Source of the DNA: Hyaloraphidium curvatum
Taxonomy: Eukaryota > Monoblepharomycota > Hyaloraphidiomycetes > Hyaloraphidiales > Hyaloraphidiaceae
Assembly (NCBI GenBank): GCA_025558095.1
Contig: JAIVFI010000041.1
Location: 408,504 to 472,503, forward strand
Direction: 5' to 3'
DNA length: 64,000 nucleotides
In this document: positions 21,311 to 33,863 of the stretch, one piece after another
Layout of the letters: each line of letters starts with the position of its first letter
Position numbering within the stretch: position 1 is the stretch's first letter
Notes under the pieces: model-generated
Told to the model about the DNA's origin: nothing
What the model saw: the letters and a program-made list of their open reading frames with translations, nothing else
Database searches by the model: none
Translations under genes and position numbers: made by a program

Positions 21311-24300
21311 CTACCCGATCCCCTCGGCATCGTCGTCATCGTCATCCGGATCCGAGTCATCCCCCCCTGCGAGGTGGTGCGGGAACGGCTGTGGATCCCC
21401 AGGCCAGGCCCCGGGCGGTGCGGGTCCGATGCCCCACCGCCGCGCGCCCGGGGTCAGCTGAAAGTACGGGATGGCCCCGCGGTTGAAGCAGTGGAAAATG
21501 GCCCTGTAACCGGTGTTGCCGCCGCCGATCGTGTCCCGCTCGAAGAAGAAGCGCCGCATGTTGCCGGCGTGGCCGGCGGGCGGGTCGACAAGGTGCTCGT
21601 GGCCAGGGCCGGCGGGCCGATCGCACCTCTTGAGCCGGTGGGTCTTGTGGTTGTGGTCTGCGCGATCGACCTCGTGAGCGGGAATCGAGGCCGCGCAGAG
21701 AGGAAGCACCCACCGACGTCGCGATCCGGGCACTCCGAAGCCCACCGGTTCGAGGTCAGGCAGAAGTTGCGGTGCCGGTGGTGCCCCTTGACCCGCCGCC
21801 GCTCCCACCTGTCGCGAGACGGCCACGATGAGCTCACGACAAGAAAGAACGAGAGCGCAGCAAACTCACACGTGGTCCCGCGGGCACTTGGTCTTCGAAA
21901 CCGTGGTCGCGCGCAGCCGGTGCCCGTGACCCCCGGTCCGGATGTTGTCCAGGAGGCAGGCGTTCGAGGTGCGCTGGTCCGGCACGAATCCCACCGTCGC
22001 GCCCTGGCACGCCATCCACCGCACGATACTCTGCGGCGACGGAGACGGTTAACGAGGGCGGTGTCGGCTCTCGTTCAAGTGCGACCCACGAATTGGCCTG
22101 TCTGGGCGACGGGCCCGTTCCACATCCACCGAGGGAGGTCAAAGACGTGCAGCGCGGCCCTGAACGGGCTGATCGGGCGCCGATACTCGGGATAGCGGGT
22201 GTCGGCGGGGCCCCGCTTTGTTGGGTCGAACTGCTGCGAGACCAGCCGGAACTTTTGCCGCCGCAGCTTTGGAACGGAGCGGAGGTGGAAGAGCTCGGGC
22301 TCGTCGAGCTCGCGGGGCTCGCCGATGTTGTCCCGGGCCGCGCGGTAAGTGTTGGGGTACTGCAGAGGGGCGGTAGTGAGAGACTGCGGAGGCAGCGAGG
22401 GAGCTGCTGGAACCCACCATCACTCCCCTCTTCCACAGCGCCGTGAGCTGCGCCGCGCGGCCCTTGTTGACCTTGAGCTCGTACACGAGCTGCATGTGGA
22501 GCTTCGAGTAGAAAAAGTCGCGGATGCTGGCAAGGCGCGGCGGTGAGCCGCGTTGGGGAGGGGCGGCGAAAGGCGGTCGAAACCCACGAGGCCTGCACCC
22601 TGTACTTGATGGTCTGGTAGAAAAACATCTCCCGCGGGTCGGGCTGCTGGAGGAACTGGCGCTTGAGGCCCTTCAGCATCTCAATCGCCTCTGCGCGATC
22701 GCGAAGATGGTCAGCGGGGCAAAGGAGCAGCAACGAGGTCGGAAAACCCACGGCTGACGGGAAGCTGGCCGGGGGGCGGGTCGTGCGCCGCCCGAGCGAC
22801 CTTGTTCTCGAGGTGGTTGAATCGCGCCTGGCCTGTGAGGTGGCTGGGAAGGAGGAAGTCGAAGTCAGCTCCAGTGCCGAACCGAGAGCGTCGTCGGGAT
22901 CCTCACTACATGAGACGGCCCGGGAGCGTGCGGATGTAAGAGTCTCGCTGCCGCTTGGCGTTCCTGACGGCGACGACGTTGGTTGGGTCGACGGGCGCGG
23001 GCTGCTGCCGGTAGAACAAGTCCATGTCGACCTCCTGGATCGAATTTTTCTCCCCTGGAAAGGTCCGTCAGAGCACTCTCGTCCCGTCCAACGGAGCACA
23101 CCCACCAAAGTCGTTGCCGAGGATCTTGCAGTCCAGGCCGAGCACCCACGTCGCCGCCGGCGTTCCAGGACAGCTGTAAAAGTTGATCATCTGCCCCTCG
23201 GTGGCCTGCGCCGGCGGCGTCGGCCACGGGTACAGCGGCTTGCGCCGCTTCTTGTAGAACTCGGCCATGGTGTACGCGAAGCGGCCTTCGAAGTGGGGCG
23301 TCAGCATGGCCTTCCTCGGCCCAATCAACGACCAGGCTCACGTCGGTAGTGAGGATCCGTCTTCTTGAGCACATTCTTGGTCCGCAGGAAGGCCATGATC
23401 TGCGAGTGCTTGCTGTCGGTACTGAACCGCCAAAAGGTCACCGCAATTGGACGACCTGGTCGATGTGCGCGTGAGCAGACTTCGAGCTCGCCAGAACCAC
23501 CGCGGCGCTCACCTCCGCGGGCCTCGTTGCCCTTGTTGTAGGTCATGACCATCGGCTTGCGGATGCACTGCGCGAGAGTGAACTGCGGCTCGTCGCGCAC
23601 CTCGATGCGCACGGCGCGGCTGCGTTTGGCGGAGAAGAGGAGGTCGAGAAGGCGGTTCTCCATCATCTTGTGCTGGGCGGCGTTGCCGGCGTTGAAGATT
23701 TCCGAGTCGGAAAACTGCGTACGCGCCGCGTGGCGATCGACATAGCGGGGCACGAGCGGGGAGAGGAAGCCGACCGGCAAAATAGGGTTGTTGGCGTCGT
23801 CGTCCTGGAGGTCGGTGCGGTTCAGATGGACCAGGATCCGGGCAGCGATCTTGCCGTCAAATTTGACTTCGTCTGCTCGGCGCATTGAGCGGGAAGGAGC
23901 AGAACGACGGCGACGCTCAACACCTACACGGCTCCCGCTTGGCGGAAAGGTTGAGCAGACGAAGCGGCGCCTTGGGCTTGACCCATTGCGGGTGATTGGC
24001 CGACTCGTACTCGACGGGAACGATGTACGACATGAAGCTGGGCACGTCGTCGATCGTGAGCCGCCAAAACGCCGACGTGGGCAGAGGAGACCTACTTGAC
24101 GAGCGTGCGAAGCTTCGACGCCGCCTCGGGGAACTTGCGGATCACGTAGCTCCAGTCGCCAGCCGTCCGCCAGTCCTCGAGCGTCTCCACGGTCGGCTCC
24201 ACCGCCGAGTCCCACGGCGCGACGGTGGTGCCCTCCAAGACGAAGCTAAGGTAGTAGCGAAAACGGCTGCAAGGCAGCAAAGGGATCAGCGCCTTCAGTC

Positions 24301-25770
24301 GACCATGTGCGGCCAGCGGAGAGACCCACAGAAACCAGCCGGCGATGCGGCGGCGGACGTTGGGGAAACCGGGGCCGTCCGCATTGACGGTCACGCCGTC
24401 AAAGTAAAGCCTCCACATGGCGGGGCAGACGAAGACGAACTGCTTTCCCTTGACGGCCCTGGGCTTGTTCCCGAGGGTCAGCCGTTCGGCTGGCGAAACG
24501 GGCAGGGATCGGTGAGCCGCCGCTGGAACGAGACGACGAGCGAGGCGTACCCATACGAATCCGCTGCGCCAGGGGAATGTGCGTGGTGTCGGCGCTGTCC
24601 TTGAGCAGCGCAAAAAAGCACCTATACATCCATGATTCAAAGTTGGCGGCGTAGTCGTTGCGGGCGTCTGCGGCGGCACAGTCAGGGCCAACAAGGCTCG
24701 CAACGGCTCCGCAGCAGCCCACCCTTGGCCATCTCCACCGACATGGGCCTGTAGACCTCCTTGGACGGAAGGAAGGGAAACTTCTGCTCCGCAACGGGCA
24801 ACGGGTCCGTCCACTCCGGCCGCATCTGGCCGTCGGCGCCGGCCCTGCCCTCCATGAGCACCGTCGGCGCGGGGTCCGGGAATTGTTGGTTGGCCGGCCA
24901 CGCTGAGGAGAAGTAGGGATAAGCGACGCGAGATACCGACGTTGAAGAGCCCACATGGATTGACACAAGCACCAGGGACCCAGATGCGCTGGTAGTAGCG
25001 CTCCAGAGGCCGGATCCACGGTGCTCGCCATCCGGGAGCAGAACGTCCGACGCCTGTCTCGACCGGGACCCCTGCGCATGTTGTCAGCAGTGAAGGATCG
25101 CGGGCGAGGTCAGCACCCACTTGGCGCGCCTCGGTGGCACATCATGAGCGCCTCGAAAAACATCTCCCCGTGGTCGAGCACGCGGAAGGAGCTGCCGACG
25201 TTGACGTGGTGCGGCGGCTTGAGCGGGTCGTCGACTGTGAAACATGCAATTAGGCAGAGGAACGACGACGGAACGCCGGAAAACCGACCGGTCGCGGCGA
25301 GGATGTTGTAGTCCGTGTTCCAATCCAACATGGCTGTCGGATCGTTCATCAAGACGTTGTACGCCCAGGTGTCGATGGGCGTCGCGGGGCGCTCGTCGGG
25401 CAGGCCTGTGAAGGCCGTCCAGTCTGTGCGGGGGGCGGAAAGGAGGAGAGATCAGCAACGTAGTACGACAAGAGCGGAGGGAGAACGAACCCCGAGGTAC
25501 GTAGGCTTGGCCGTCCCACCGTAGAAGCCCAAACTCGGGCAGCGCGGCGAGCCGGTTCGTCTCGTACCGGAAGAAGGAATACAGCAGATCCATCGCCCGC
25601 ATCCGGGCGTCCGAGGTGACATGGACGAGCATGCCGCACACGCCGGAGACGGCGCGCCGGTCTTGCCGCCGGGGGCCGAAGGTCTCGCGGTTGAGGTTGC
25701 TGGTAATGTCCCCCAGCGGGTGGCCCGCCGCGTAGCCCCAGGACCCGCGGTTCTTGTTTGGTGTCGACAT
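21311..25770 (-). CDS. 20-exon orphan gene, 1101 aa, endonuclease-VII-like motif near C terminus
   Basis: Unrecognised protein. Twenty exons join with consistent phase across 19 introns of 49-79 bp (for example 25770-25491, 25423-25289, 25234-25121, 23872-23513, 22359-22090, 21657-21311), giving 3306 coding bases. Compositionally normal, soluble, with no signal or membrane segment. Notable blocks are RAMDLLYSFFRYETNRLAAL (about residues 58-77), ERYYQRIWVP, KGKQFVFVCPAMWRLYFDG, FMSYIVPVEYESANHPQW and KMMENRLLDLLFSAKRSRAV. The last ~150 residues contain NFCLTSNRWASECPDRDVDH followed by NHKTHRLKRC. This resembles the Cys-bracketed VDHxHKT core of recombination endonuclease VII (HNH/His-Me finger). 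It ends in an Asp-rich tail. The last three splice choices are the least certain; an intron-rich host-like structure argues against a recent viral or mobile gene. Confidence 0.6.
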
Positions 25771-25781
25771 GTCAAAGCTGC

Positions 25782-26244
25782 CTAGAGGTCCGTGGCCAAG
25801 CCGCCCACGACCGACGTGGCAGGGGGCGGCGGAGCGAGGAGGTGTCGGCCGGGGCTGCGCCCCAGCAGTGATGCCGAGCTCGACGCCTGCGAATGATGGG
25901 CCGCGTTAGCGTTGAGTACCGTGGAGGAAGAAGGGCGCTCTCGCGCCGGAGCCGGCGGACGACGCGCCGACCGACTGCGCGGGCGGAACGGTGAAACCGC
26001 GCGTCCGAGCGCGTCGCGGGCGCGGAGTAACGGCGGCGACAGTGGTTCCGCCGCCGCAAGGCGCCCACGGCGCGTACTCACGGCCGATGTTCACGGCTAG
26101 AGATGGGGGGAGACGAACGGGGTGTTCGGATTCCGCGCGTAGACCAGCGGCTGGCGCGGGAAGCCTCGAAGTTGCCACCCGGAATCCCCCTTTACGGTCC
26201 TGAGCAGATAAAGAAACGGACATAAAAGAAAGCGAAGTTATCAT
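25782..26244 (-). CDS. Possible small hypothetical gene
   Basis: A minus-strand frame opens at 26244 and can continue through a consensus GTGAGT donor near 26073 and a later 40-bp GT-AG gap to a TAG at 25782. It would give a short Ala/Ser/Pro-rich product of no known family. It sits immediately upstream of the 20-exon gene and might equally be its 5' leader. Weakly supported. Confidence 0.2.
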
Positions 26245-26582
26245 CTTCCATCTGCACTTTTGTTTTCCGTTACTGCTTTGGTAACATCCTGCCTAGTTGC
26301 CGAAGGGAAGAGGAGTCCGAACTGCTTCCTCCGGGACGGCCACCACCGGGCTGAAGACATGGTACTTTGTTGATGGATCTACTCCGAAAGCTCTGGTTCC
26401 GTCGTCGCTGACCGTCCTCCGGGACCGTTTCGGCGAAATGGATTTAGGGGACCGCCCAAGGCCCAGGCCCCGCCCGGCCGACAGCCCCGCTGCCTTCCCA
26501 CCTGACCGAAAGTGCCCCTCGCCGCCAGCGAGTGAGGTGTCATCGACGGGCGTGCCTGCGGGCAACGGAGCGACCTGCAGGC
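26245..26582. other. Intergenic upstream of the tandem Zn2Cys6 pair
   Basis: Presumed promoter region for the gene at 26583. No recognised element. Confidence 0.4.
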
Positions 26583-28962
26583 ATGGCGCCGTGGGACCCC
26601 GGCGGCGGGGACGCGGTGGTTCGGGCGTCGCATGACGAGGACCACGAACCGGGTCCCGAACACGAGAACTGGTGCGTCGGACCTGTTTCTACCGGGAACA
26701 GGCTCAAGCTCACTCTCCCTTTTGCAGCGGGCCGTGTTTCAAGGACAAAAAGCGCTGCTCGTTCTCGGCACCACCTCCTTCGGCCTGCGACCGTTGCAGA
26801 AGGGCCGGCCGCGCGTGCACCGAACGGGACAAATCCGTTTCGCGCCGGGCGCTGGAGAGGATCAAGAAGCAGAATCGCCACCGGACTGGACCGCCCGAGG
26901 GCCGCGTGGTCCGCAGGAAACCGAACTTCAAGCCCCTGCCACTGCCGCCGCTGCCGCCCCCGTCACCGCCACGGCAGTGGCCTCCCGTGGCTTCTTGCCC
27001 CCTCTCGCCTGTACGCACTAATGGCGTGTCGCCACCGGCAATCCTACCGGGCCGGCCGTCCCCCCCTTATGTCGGCCCATCGCCGTCTCGGGGCATCGGT
27101 TCGCCGGCTTCCACCTCTCTTCCCATGGAGCCAGGTGAGCACGCGCTGCCTCCGGATCTTGGTCTGCTACTCACATACTCCACAGACTACCTAGTGTTAC
27201 CCTGCGTTGCCCACTTTTGGTCGGACTACCACAAGCTCTTCCCGGTCATCCACCGCGCCTCCTTCGAGGCCGCGTTTGCGCCAAACACCAATTCTGAACT
27301 CTATGGACCGAACCCCCCTCTTTCCCTCCTCTTTGCCTTGGCGGCAACCGGTGCCCGGACGTTGGAACTTGGCCTTTCCGACATGGACAAGGCGAGGCTC
27401 GGCCGCGCCTACTGCGAGAGGTCGCGGGACTTGCTCCTGGCGGGCTACTTCGGCGCGGACCCGACTCGCAGGCCGATCGGCGATCTCGAAGCCCTGCAGA
27501 CGCTCGTCGTGCTGCTGAACGTGCTCCTCGGCGCGGGGATGCTCGACCGGACGACCGGGGCCATGTTGCGCGAGGCGGCGGGGCTGGTGGGAAGGCTCCT
27601 CGACCTGGATGCCTTGGGAGGTCCCCTTGACAAGGTGCCGGGAAGCGCGACTGACTGGATTCGGGCGGAATCGGCGCTGCGGGCGTGGATCGCCGTGGCA
27701 TCATTCGACGTGTGGGTTGCCGGGCCCGAAGCAATTGTCGCTCTGCTATTTTTGACCTTCCCGCACAGGCCGTGGTCCTACTTCGTAGAACGTATGCCGC
27801 TCCTGGACTTTTTCCCGAGGCGGCCGTTCCGCCTCCCCTGCCACGAGTCATATTTTGACAATCCGGACCCCAAGACGGCCTTCTTTGCGCTCTTTCTGTC
27901 CCCTTTGTCGGCGCCGTCGGGTGCTTTGGTGGACTTTGGGCCCTTTTTCCGGGCTGTGGACCTCGAAGCGGGCTCTCGGCTGGTCCGGCAGCTCGTCGAA
28001 CCCGTCTTCTCGGGGCGGGCCTCCGTGCACGCGCTGTGGTACCTGAGCATGTTCTTCAGGAGCCTGCGCCACCGCATCAGGCACCAGGCCGTTCAGAACA
28101 ACGTCAATCCTCTTGCCACGCTGGGCCGGCCGCCTTCGGAGCTCACCGCCGCGGAGATGGCGTTCGTCGCTCAGACCAGGCTGTTTGACCACATGGTCAA
28201 CGCAACGTACTCCTCTCTACCGACGGCGTACGCGCCCGATCTCTGGCAGGGCGACGCTGTCGCCTTCCTCTCCTCCTGGCGGCTGTGGTTCTGCCTCGAA
28301 GGCCATGCCTTCCACGCCGTTGCGATGCTCGCAGCCATTCGGAGCTACTCCCTCGAGCACCTCTTCCTGCGCGACGGCGCCGCCCCGGAAGCTGGCGCCT
28401 CGCTCCTCCACTCCCCTGACTTCGTGCCCATACTCGAGGGCGGCATCGCGTTCGTGCGCCTCCTGGCAAGCCAGCTGGGGGCAGACCCCCAGGGCAGGCA
28501 CCTGCATTTCGGGAACGCCATGCCGGCGTTCAGGGTCGCGGGGATGAACCTCGCGGCGATCGCGGTGCTGCGAGCTTCGCCGCGCGCGGCCGAGGCTGAC
28601 GCGAGCCCGTACGCTGACGACCTGAGGGTCATTCTTCGGTTCATGGAGACGGTGGGGAAGCACTACGGCGTCATGCGTGGGTCATTGCTTTCCAGTTCGC
28701 GCGTTCGCGTAGGCTCAGCCGTCGTTCCGCAGCGCGCCGCGTGGCGGACAACTTCCGGTGCACTCTGCTTGCAGCCGGCATCGGCACCGCTGCGCCGGTG
28801 CACTCCGCGCCCCAGGTTGAGGAGGTCGAGGTGCCATCCGAGGACCTGGCAGACTCGGGGACCTTCCGCCCGGCCGCGGACCCGAGCAGCCCCGGGAGGA
28901 CTTACGCGGAGCTGATGACCGAGGCGGACAGGGTGGGGAGGAAGTGGAGCGCGGTTCCGTAG
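26583..28962 (+). CDS. Zn2Cys6 transcription factor, tandem copy 2a
   Basis: 719 residues from exons 26583-26671, 26728-27134, 27186-27711, 27769-28676 and 28733-28962; all introns are 51-57 bp. The first intron splits the first cluster cysteine codon (TG|C) and restores NCGPCFKDKKRC. The full pattern is C-x2-C-x6-C-x9-C-x2-C-x6-C, about residues 30-60. A fungal transcription-factor middle homology region follows (HFWSDYHKLFPVIHRASFEA and PCHESYFDNPDPKTAFFALF). Two of the introns are multiples of three and read through without stops, so the unspliced frame looks longer than the protein. It is a tandem partner of 29239-31615; their last three exons have identical lengths. Nuclear regulator, target unknown. 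Confidence 0.82.
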
Positions 28963-29238
28963 CGCACTTTGCAATGCGGTTGGGACGAAGATCTCACCCC
29001 CATTCCACCTTGCTTGGTCGCATTTCCTTGCTGGATGAGGGTGTCATCGATCTATCCGCATGGGCCTTCCACATCGTTTCCGACCTGGGGACACCGCGCC
29101 GGCTCTCATCATATGGCGCGATGCCCTATGACGAAGTAAGATGTGTTGAGGCCTGGACTTGAGGGACCGATCCGTTTCCTTGTGACTCCGCGAAAGGGCC
29201 CAGCCCCCGCGCGCTCGGGGCCGCCCGTCGCCGCCGAC

Positions 29239-31615
29239 ATGCCTTGGCCGAGTCCGCGTGTGTCCGACGCCATGGCGGCGTGGGGCGTGGGCCGAGCGGT
29301 CGCGCTGGCGCTTCCTGGAACGGACCCGCGGGGAACCTGGTGCGCCGCTGTGGCCGCCACCGACCTCCATGGACTATCTGACCTCGCCCTCGCCAGCTTT
29401 CGTTGTTTCAAGGACAAGAAGCGGTGTTCGTTCTCGGCAGCGCCGCCGGCGGGCTGCGACCGCTGCACCAAGTCCGGCAAGGTGTGCACCGAAAGGGACA
29501 AGTCGGTCACGCGGAAGGACCTGGAGACGATCAGGAAACAGGGTGCCAGCGGGCCGGCACCTCCCAACGTTGTCGGCGGGCCTCCTTTCTTGCCGACGGT
29601 TCGGCAACTGCCGTCACCGCCGCCGCCTTGGTCGCCGCCACCTGTGCCGGGTTTCGCTCTTCGAGTTGCGGGCCCACTGACGCCGCGGGTCTCGGTCGAC
29701 GCGCCCTTGCCATTGTTATGCCTCCAATCGCCGTCGCGGACCATCACATGGCCTGCCTCCACCTCTCCGGCCGTGGAACCAGGTGGATCTGAACCACCCC
29801 TTGCTCGGACTCCCCGCTGACCAGTCTCACAGACTCCCTGGTGCTAGCCTGCCTCACCCATTTCTGGTCGGATTACCACAAACTGTATCCCATCATCCAC
29901 CGCGCCTCGTTCGAAGCCGCTTTCGCGCCGAACGCCGCCTCTCCGCTGTACGGGCCGAGGCCGCCGTTGGCCCTTCTGTTTGCAATGGCTGCTATCGGAG
30001 CTCGGACCTCGGCGCTGGGTCTCTCGGAAATGGACAAGACGAAGCTCTGTCGGGCATATTGCGAGACGTCTCGCGACCTGATCTTGGCCGGGCACTTCGG
30101 CAGCGACCCTTCGCAACGACCAATCGGGGACCTCGAGGCCCTCCAGACCCTTCTCATGCTGCTGCAGGTGTTCGTCGGCGCGGGCATCCTGGGAGCGACG
30201 GCGGGGGCCATGCTGCGCGAGGCCGCGGGGCTTGTGGGGAGGCTTCGAATTCTCGACCTCGATGGCCTGCAACCGGGCAATGTCCCGCAGAGTACGGCGG
30301 AATGGATTCGGATGGAGTCGGTGCTGCGGGCGTGGATCACGGTGTCGGCATATGATGTGTGGGTTTACGGGCCCTGTTCCCGACTCAATCGCGCATCGCG
30401 CTCACTGCATCGCAGGCCTTTCTCGTACTTTGCGGATCGGGAGCCTCTTCTGGACTTCTTCCCGCCCCGTCCCTTCCCCCTCCCCTGCCACGAATCGTAC
30501 TATGACAATCCGGACCCCGAAGGGGCCTTCTTTGCCCTCTTCCTCTCGCCCACGTCGGCGCCGCAGTGGACATGGGTGGACTTTGCTCCCTTTTTCCGGT
30601 CTCCGGACACGGATGCGGGCTCTCGGCTGGTCCGGCAGCTCGTCGAGCCCGTCTTCTCGGGGCGGGCCTCCGTGCACGCGCTGTGGTACCTGAGCATGTT
30701 CTTCAGGAGCCTGCGCCACCGGATCAGGCATCTGGTCGTGGTCAAGAACCTGGATCCCCTGTCGACGGTGGGCCGCCCGACTTCGGAGCTGGCGGCGGCG
30801 GAGACGGCCTTCGTCGCACAGACCAAGCTGTTCGACCACATGGTCGGCGTCGCCCACGCGTCGGTTCCGGCTCCGTACGGTGCACAGCTGTGGCAGGGCG
30901 ACGCGCTGTCTTTCCTCTCCTCCTGGCACCTCTTCTTCGCCCAGGAAGGCCATGCCTTCCAAGCCGTTTTCTGCCTCGCTTCCCTCAGGAGCTACACCCT
31001 CGAGCACTTCTTCCTCCGCGACGGTTCCGCCCACGACGCCGGCGCCTCCCTCCTTCGCTCGCCGGACTTCGTCCCATTGCTCGAGGCCGGCATCGCCTTC
31101 GTCGGCCTCCTGGCGAGCCAGCTCGGTGCCGACCCGGAAGGCAGGCACTTCCACTTTGGCAACGCGATGCCGACGCTGCGGGTCGCGGGGATGAACCTCG
31201 CCGCGATCGCGGTCCTGCGGGCTTCCCCTCGCGCCGTCGAGGTGGACGCTAGCCCGTACGCGGACGATCTGAGGGTCATTCTGCGGTTCCTGGAGACCGT
31301 CGGGAAGCACTACGGCGTCATGAGTGGGTTGCGCCCCCTTGCCGCGGAATCAACACCCGCTCGTCTTGACGCCCTCCATCCCCAGCCCGCCGCACGGCGA
31401 GCAACTTCCGGCGCACCCTGGTCGCGGCAGGCATCTCCACGGCCGCTCCGCCGCACCCGTCGGCACATGTGGAGGAGGCGGAGGTGCCGTCCGAGGAGCT
31501 GGGTCAGTCGGGGACCTTCCGCCCCGCCGCGGACCCGAGCAGCCCGGGGAGGACGTACGCCGAACTGATGACCGAGGCGGACAGGGTCGGCAGGAAGTGG
31601 AGCGCGGTCCCATAG
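29239..31615 (+). CDS. Zn2Cys6 transcription factor, tandem copy 2b
   Basis: 716 residues from exons 29239-29339, 29397-29782, 29833-30358, 30416-31323 and 31386-31615. The structure mirrors copy 2a, with exons 3-5 of 526, 908 and 230 bases in both. The first intron again splits the first zinc-cluster cysteine, giving CFRCFKDKKRC, then CDRCTKSGKVCTERDKSVTR. The middle homology region is nearly collinear with 2a. A roughly 110-base stretch around 30620-30730 is almost identical in DNA to 27970-28080. The ATG at 29239 is the more upstream of two candidates; the other is at 29272. Probably the product of tandem duplication with later gene conversion. Confidence 0.82.
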
Positions 31616-31715
31616 CGGTCTGTGGGCAACAGGCGACATCGACTTTCGAAATACGGTCTGTTTCCTCTCTTCCTGTACAACAATTCCCGTCGATCCATCC
31701 GTGTCTCTCCTTGGG

Positions 31716-33863
31716 TCAGTAGTAGCGCATGCCCGCGGGCGTCATCCCCTGCTGGCCCGCGTACAAGATGCCCGACGGCGCGGCGTAGTCGGGCGCCAGC
31801 ATCCCCCCCCCGTAGTACCCCTCGGGCCCCTTGTCGTACCCGTCCTTCCACTCGGGGGGCACCAGCTTCTCCTCCATCCCATCGTCGTTGTTCCGCTTCC
31901 TCGACCGCCGCCTCCGCGCGATGAGCAGGAAGACGATCGCCGCGACGACCACCAGGAACAGCAGCGACGTGGTGGCGCCGACCGAGGCGATGATCACCAC
32001 GCGGGTCTGCGCGGCGGCGATGGCGGCCTGCTCCTCGGGGGTCAGCTGGCCCGGCACCCGCGACGGGGTGGCGGTCGTGCCCGGGGCGGCCGCGGTGGTC
32101 GCCGCGGGGGGGAGCTCGGGGTTGGGGGGGACGGTGAGGGCCGCCTGGGCGTCGGTGGAGACGCGGGAGGATTGCCGCAGGGCGGGGGCGGGGACGCGGA
32201 TGTCCCTTGCGAGGAGGCGGCGCCGGCGCTGGCCCGAGGAGGAGACCGAGTCGAAGTAGATGCGGAAGGAGGCGTAGAATGTGTAGTCCTGGGTTACGCA
32301 GTAAGCACCGATCGCATCCAGCAGGGGCACATGTGAGCACTCACAGTTATGGAGTCAAAGTCGTCCGTGGTCAGGAACGAGTCCTCGTTGACGTCCAGGC
32401 CCGCCGTCGCGGGCAGCATGTTGGGTGTGATCTTCATCTGCACCACGTTGGGATCCGCGGTGGGCAGGTAGGTGAAGTTGGTGTTGACCGCGAGCGTCGT
32501 CAGCGCCCCGAGGCCGGCGGGCCCGGCAGGCGAGTCGACCAGGGTCGTGTTGACGTTGCGCGTGACGTTGGTCGCCGCGCCCAGGTTCGGCGTGCGCTGC
32601 ACCGCGTTGCGGCCCAGGATGAGGTTGGTCAGCCTGGCCTCGTAGATGGGCAGGTCCGGCGAGTTGAACTCGGCGGTGAGCAGCACAGTGTCGCCGAAGA
32701 AGTAGCCCTGCGGCTTGTCCGCGGACATGGTGCCCGTGACCGAGGCCACGGTGTTGTACAGCGCGCTGCACAGGTTCAGCACGAGGGTGCCCTGCGCGTT
32801 GGCCGTGCCGACGAGGGCGTTGGCCGTGAGCACCTTGCCCGAGCAGTCCTGGGTGTTGGCCGCGCCGGGGAAGCAGTTGGTATCGAAGTTGAAGGCGTAC
32901 GCGCCGCCGACCTCGCACTGGTTCCCGATGTCGATGGCGAGCGTGCCGGACTGGTAGCAAAAGTCGTCGGTCGAGAAGGGACCCGCCGTCCCGCCCGTGC
33001 TGGTGCGGAGGCATGTCGGCAGCACATAGTTGACGATGCTGACCTTGCCGCGGTATCCGGGCACCTGGATGTAGCCCGAGTCGGCGTCGAGGGTGAGGTT
33101 GTTCGGCCATCTGTCCAACAGGTGAGGAGCAGTCCCAAGGAGCCCGCAGCGTCCGAGGCCCACCTCGAGAACATGTTAAAGTCGAGGAGCAGCAGGCGTT
33201 GATTGTTGGAATTGTCGAACGTGACTCCCGTGAGGTTGAAGTTCTTGATTCCCGATTCCTCGAGCACCTTGATGTCGGTCTGCACGTTGACCGTGGTGGG
33301 GAAGGCGATGGAGACGGGGTACTGCGAAACGGCCGCCAGTCAGCAATTGGGGCAGCACGATGCGGTCCCGGGGGGCAACCCACGGAGTAGCGTGATGCGG
33401 CCCTCCGCCCGTCCGGGAACCTGTCCTGCCACTCGAGGTAGACCGTGTTGTTGCGGACCTCGTAGCCAGCGCGGCTGGCCGTGTCCGGCGGTGTCCACCC
33501 GCACGTGCGCAGCTGCCGCCATGTTCCCTTGATCACCAGGTCGTTCCGGCACGAGTCCGCGTTCGCGACCTTGGCGGCCAGGCACTGCGCCTTTGTGGGG
33601 TCGCTCCCGAGGTACATTGTCGCCTTGCGGCCGGTCACCTGGCGCGACCACGCGGCAACGGCGATGTCCTGGCGCGTCATGTTGGTCGCCGCGCGGTCGA
33701 CCATCGGCTGCGCCGAGCCGGGCGGCGACGAATCGCAGCCGGGGAGGTCCGCGAGCGCGGCCTCGGCAGACCAGTCGACCGCGCGTCGCCCGAGCGAGTG
33801 CGCGCCGGCGGACCGCGCGCAGAGCACGGCGGCCGCCACCGCGAGCCACGCAGGCGCGCGCAT
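31716..33863 (-). CDS. Type I membrane glycoprotein, unrecognised ectodomain
   Basis: 658 residues from exons 33863-33384, 33321-33164, 33110-32345 and 32288-31716 (introns 62, 53 and 56 bp). Signal peptide at residues 1-22. The extracellular part is about 480 residues with scattered cysteines (CFPGAANTQDCSGK, QCEVGGAYAF) and several Asn-x-Thr sequons (NLTLD, NVTRNVNTT, NFTYL). One strong transmembrane helix near residue 545 (ASVGATTSLLFLVVVAAIVF) is followed by RRRRSRKR as a stop-transfer and a cytosolic tail rich in Gly and Tyr (YYGGGM, ending GMRYY). The beta-rich ectodomain suggests adhesion or a surface receptor, but I recognise no family. Confidence 0.72.
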
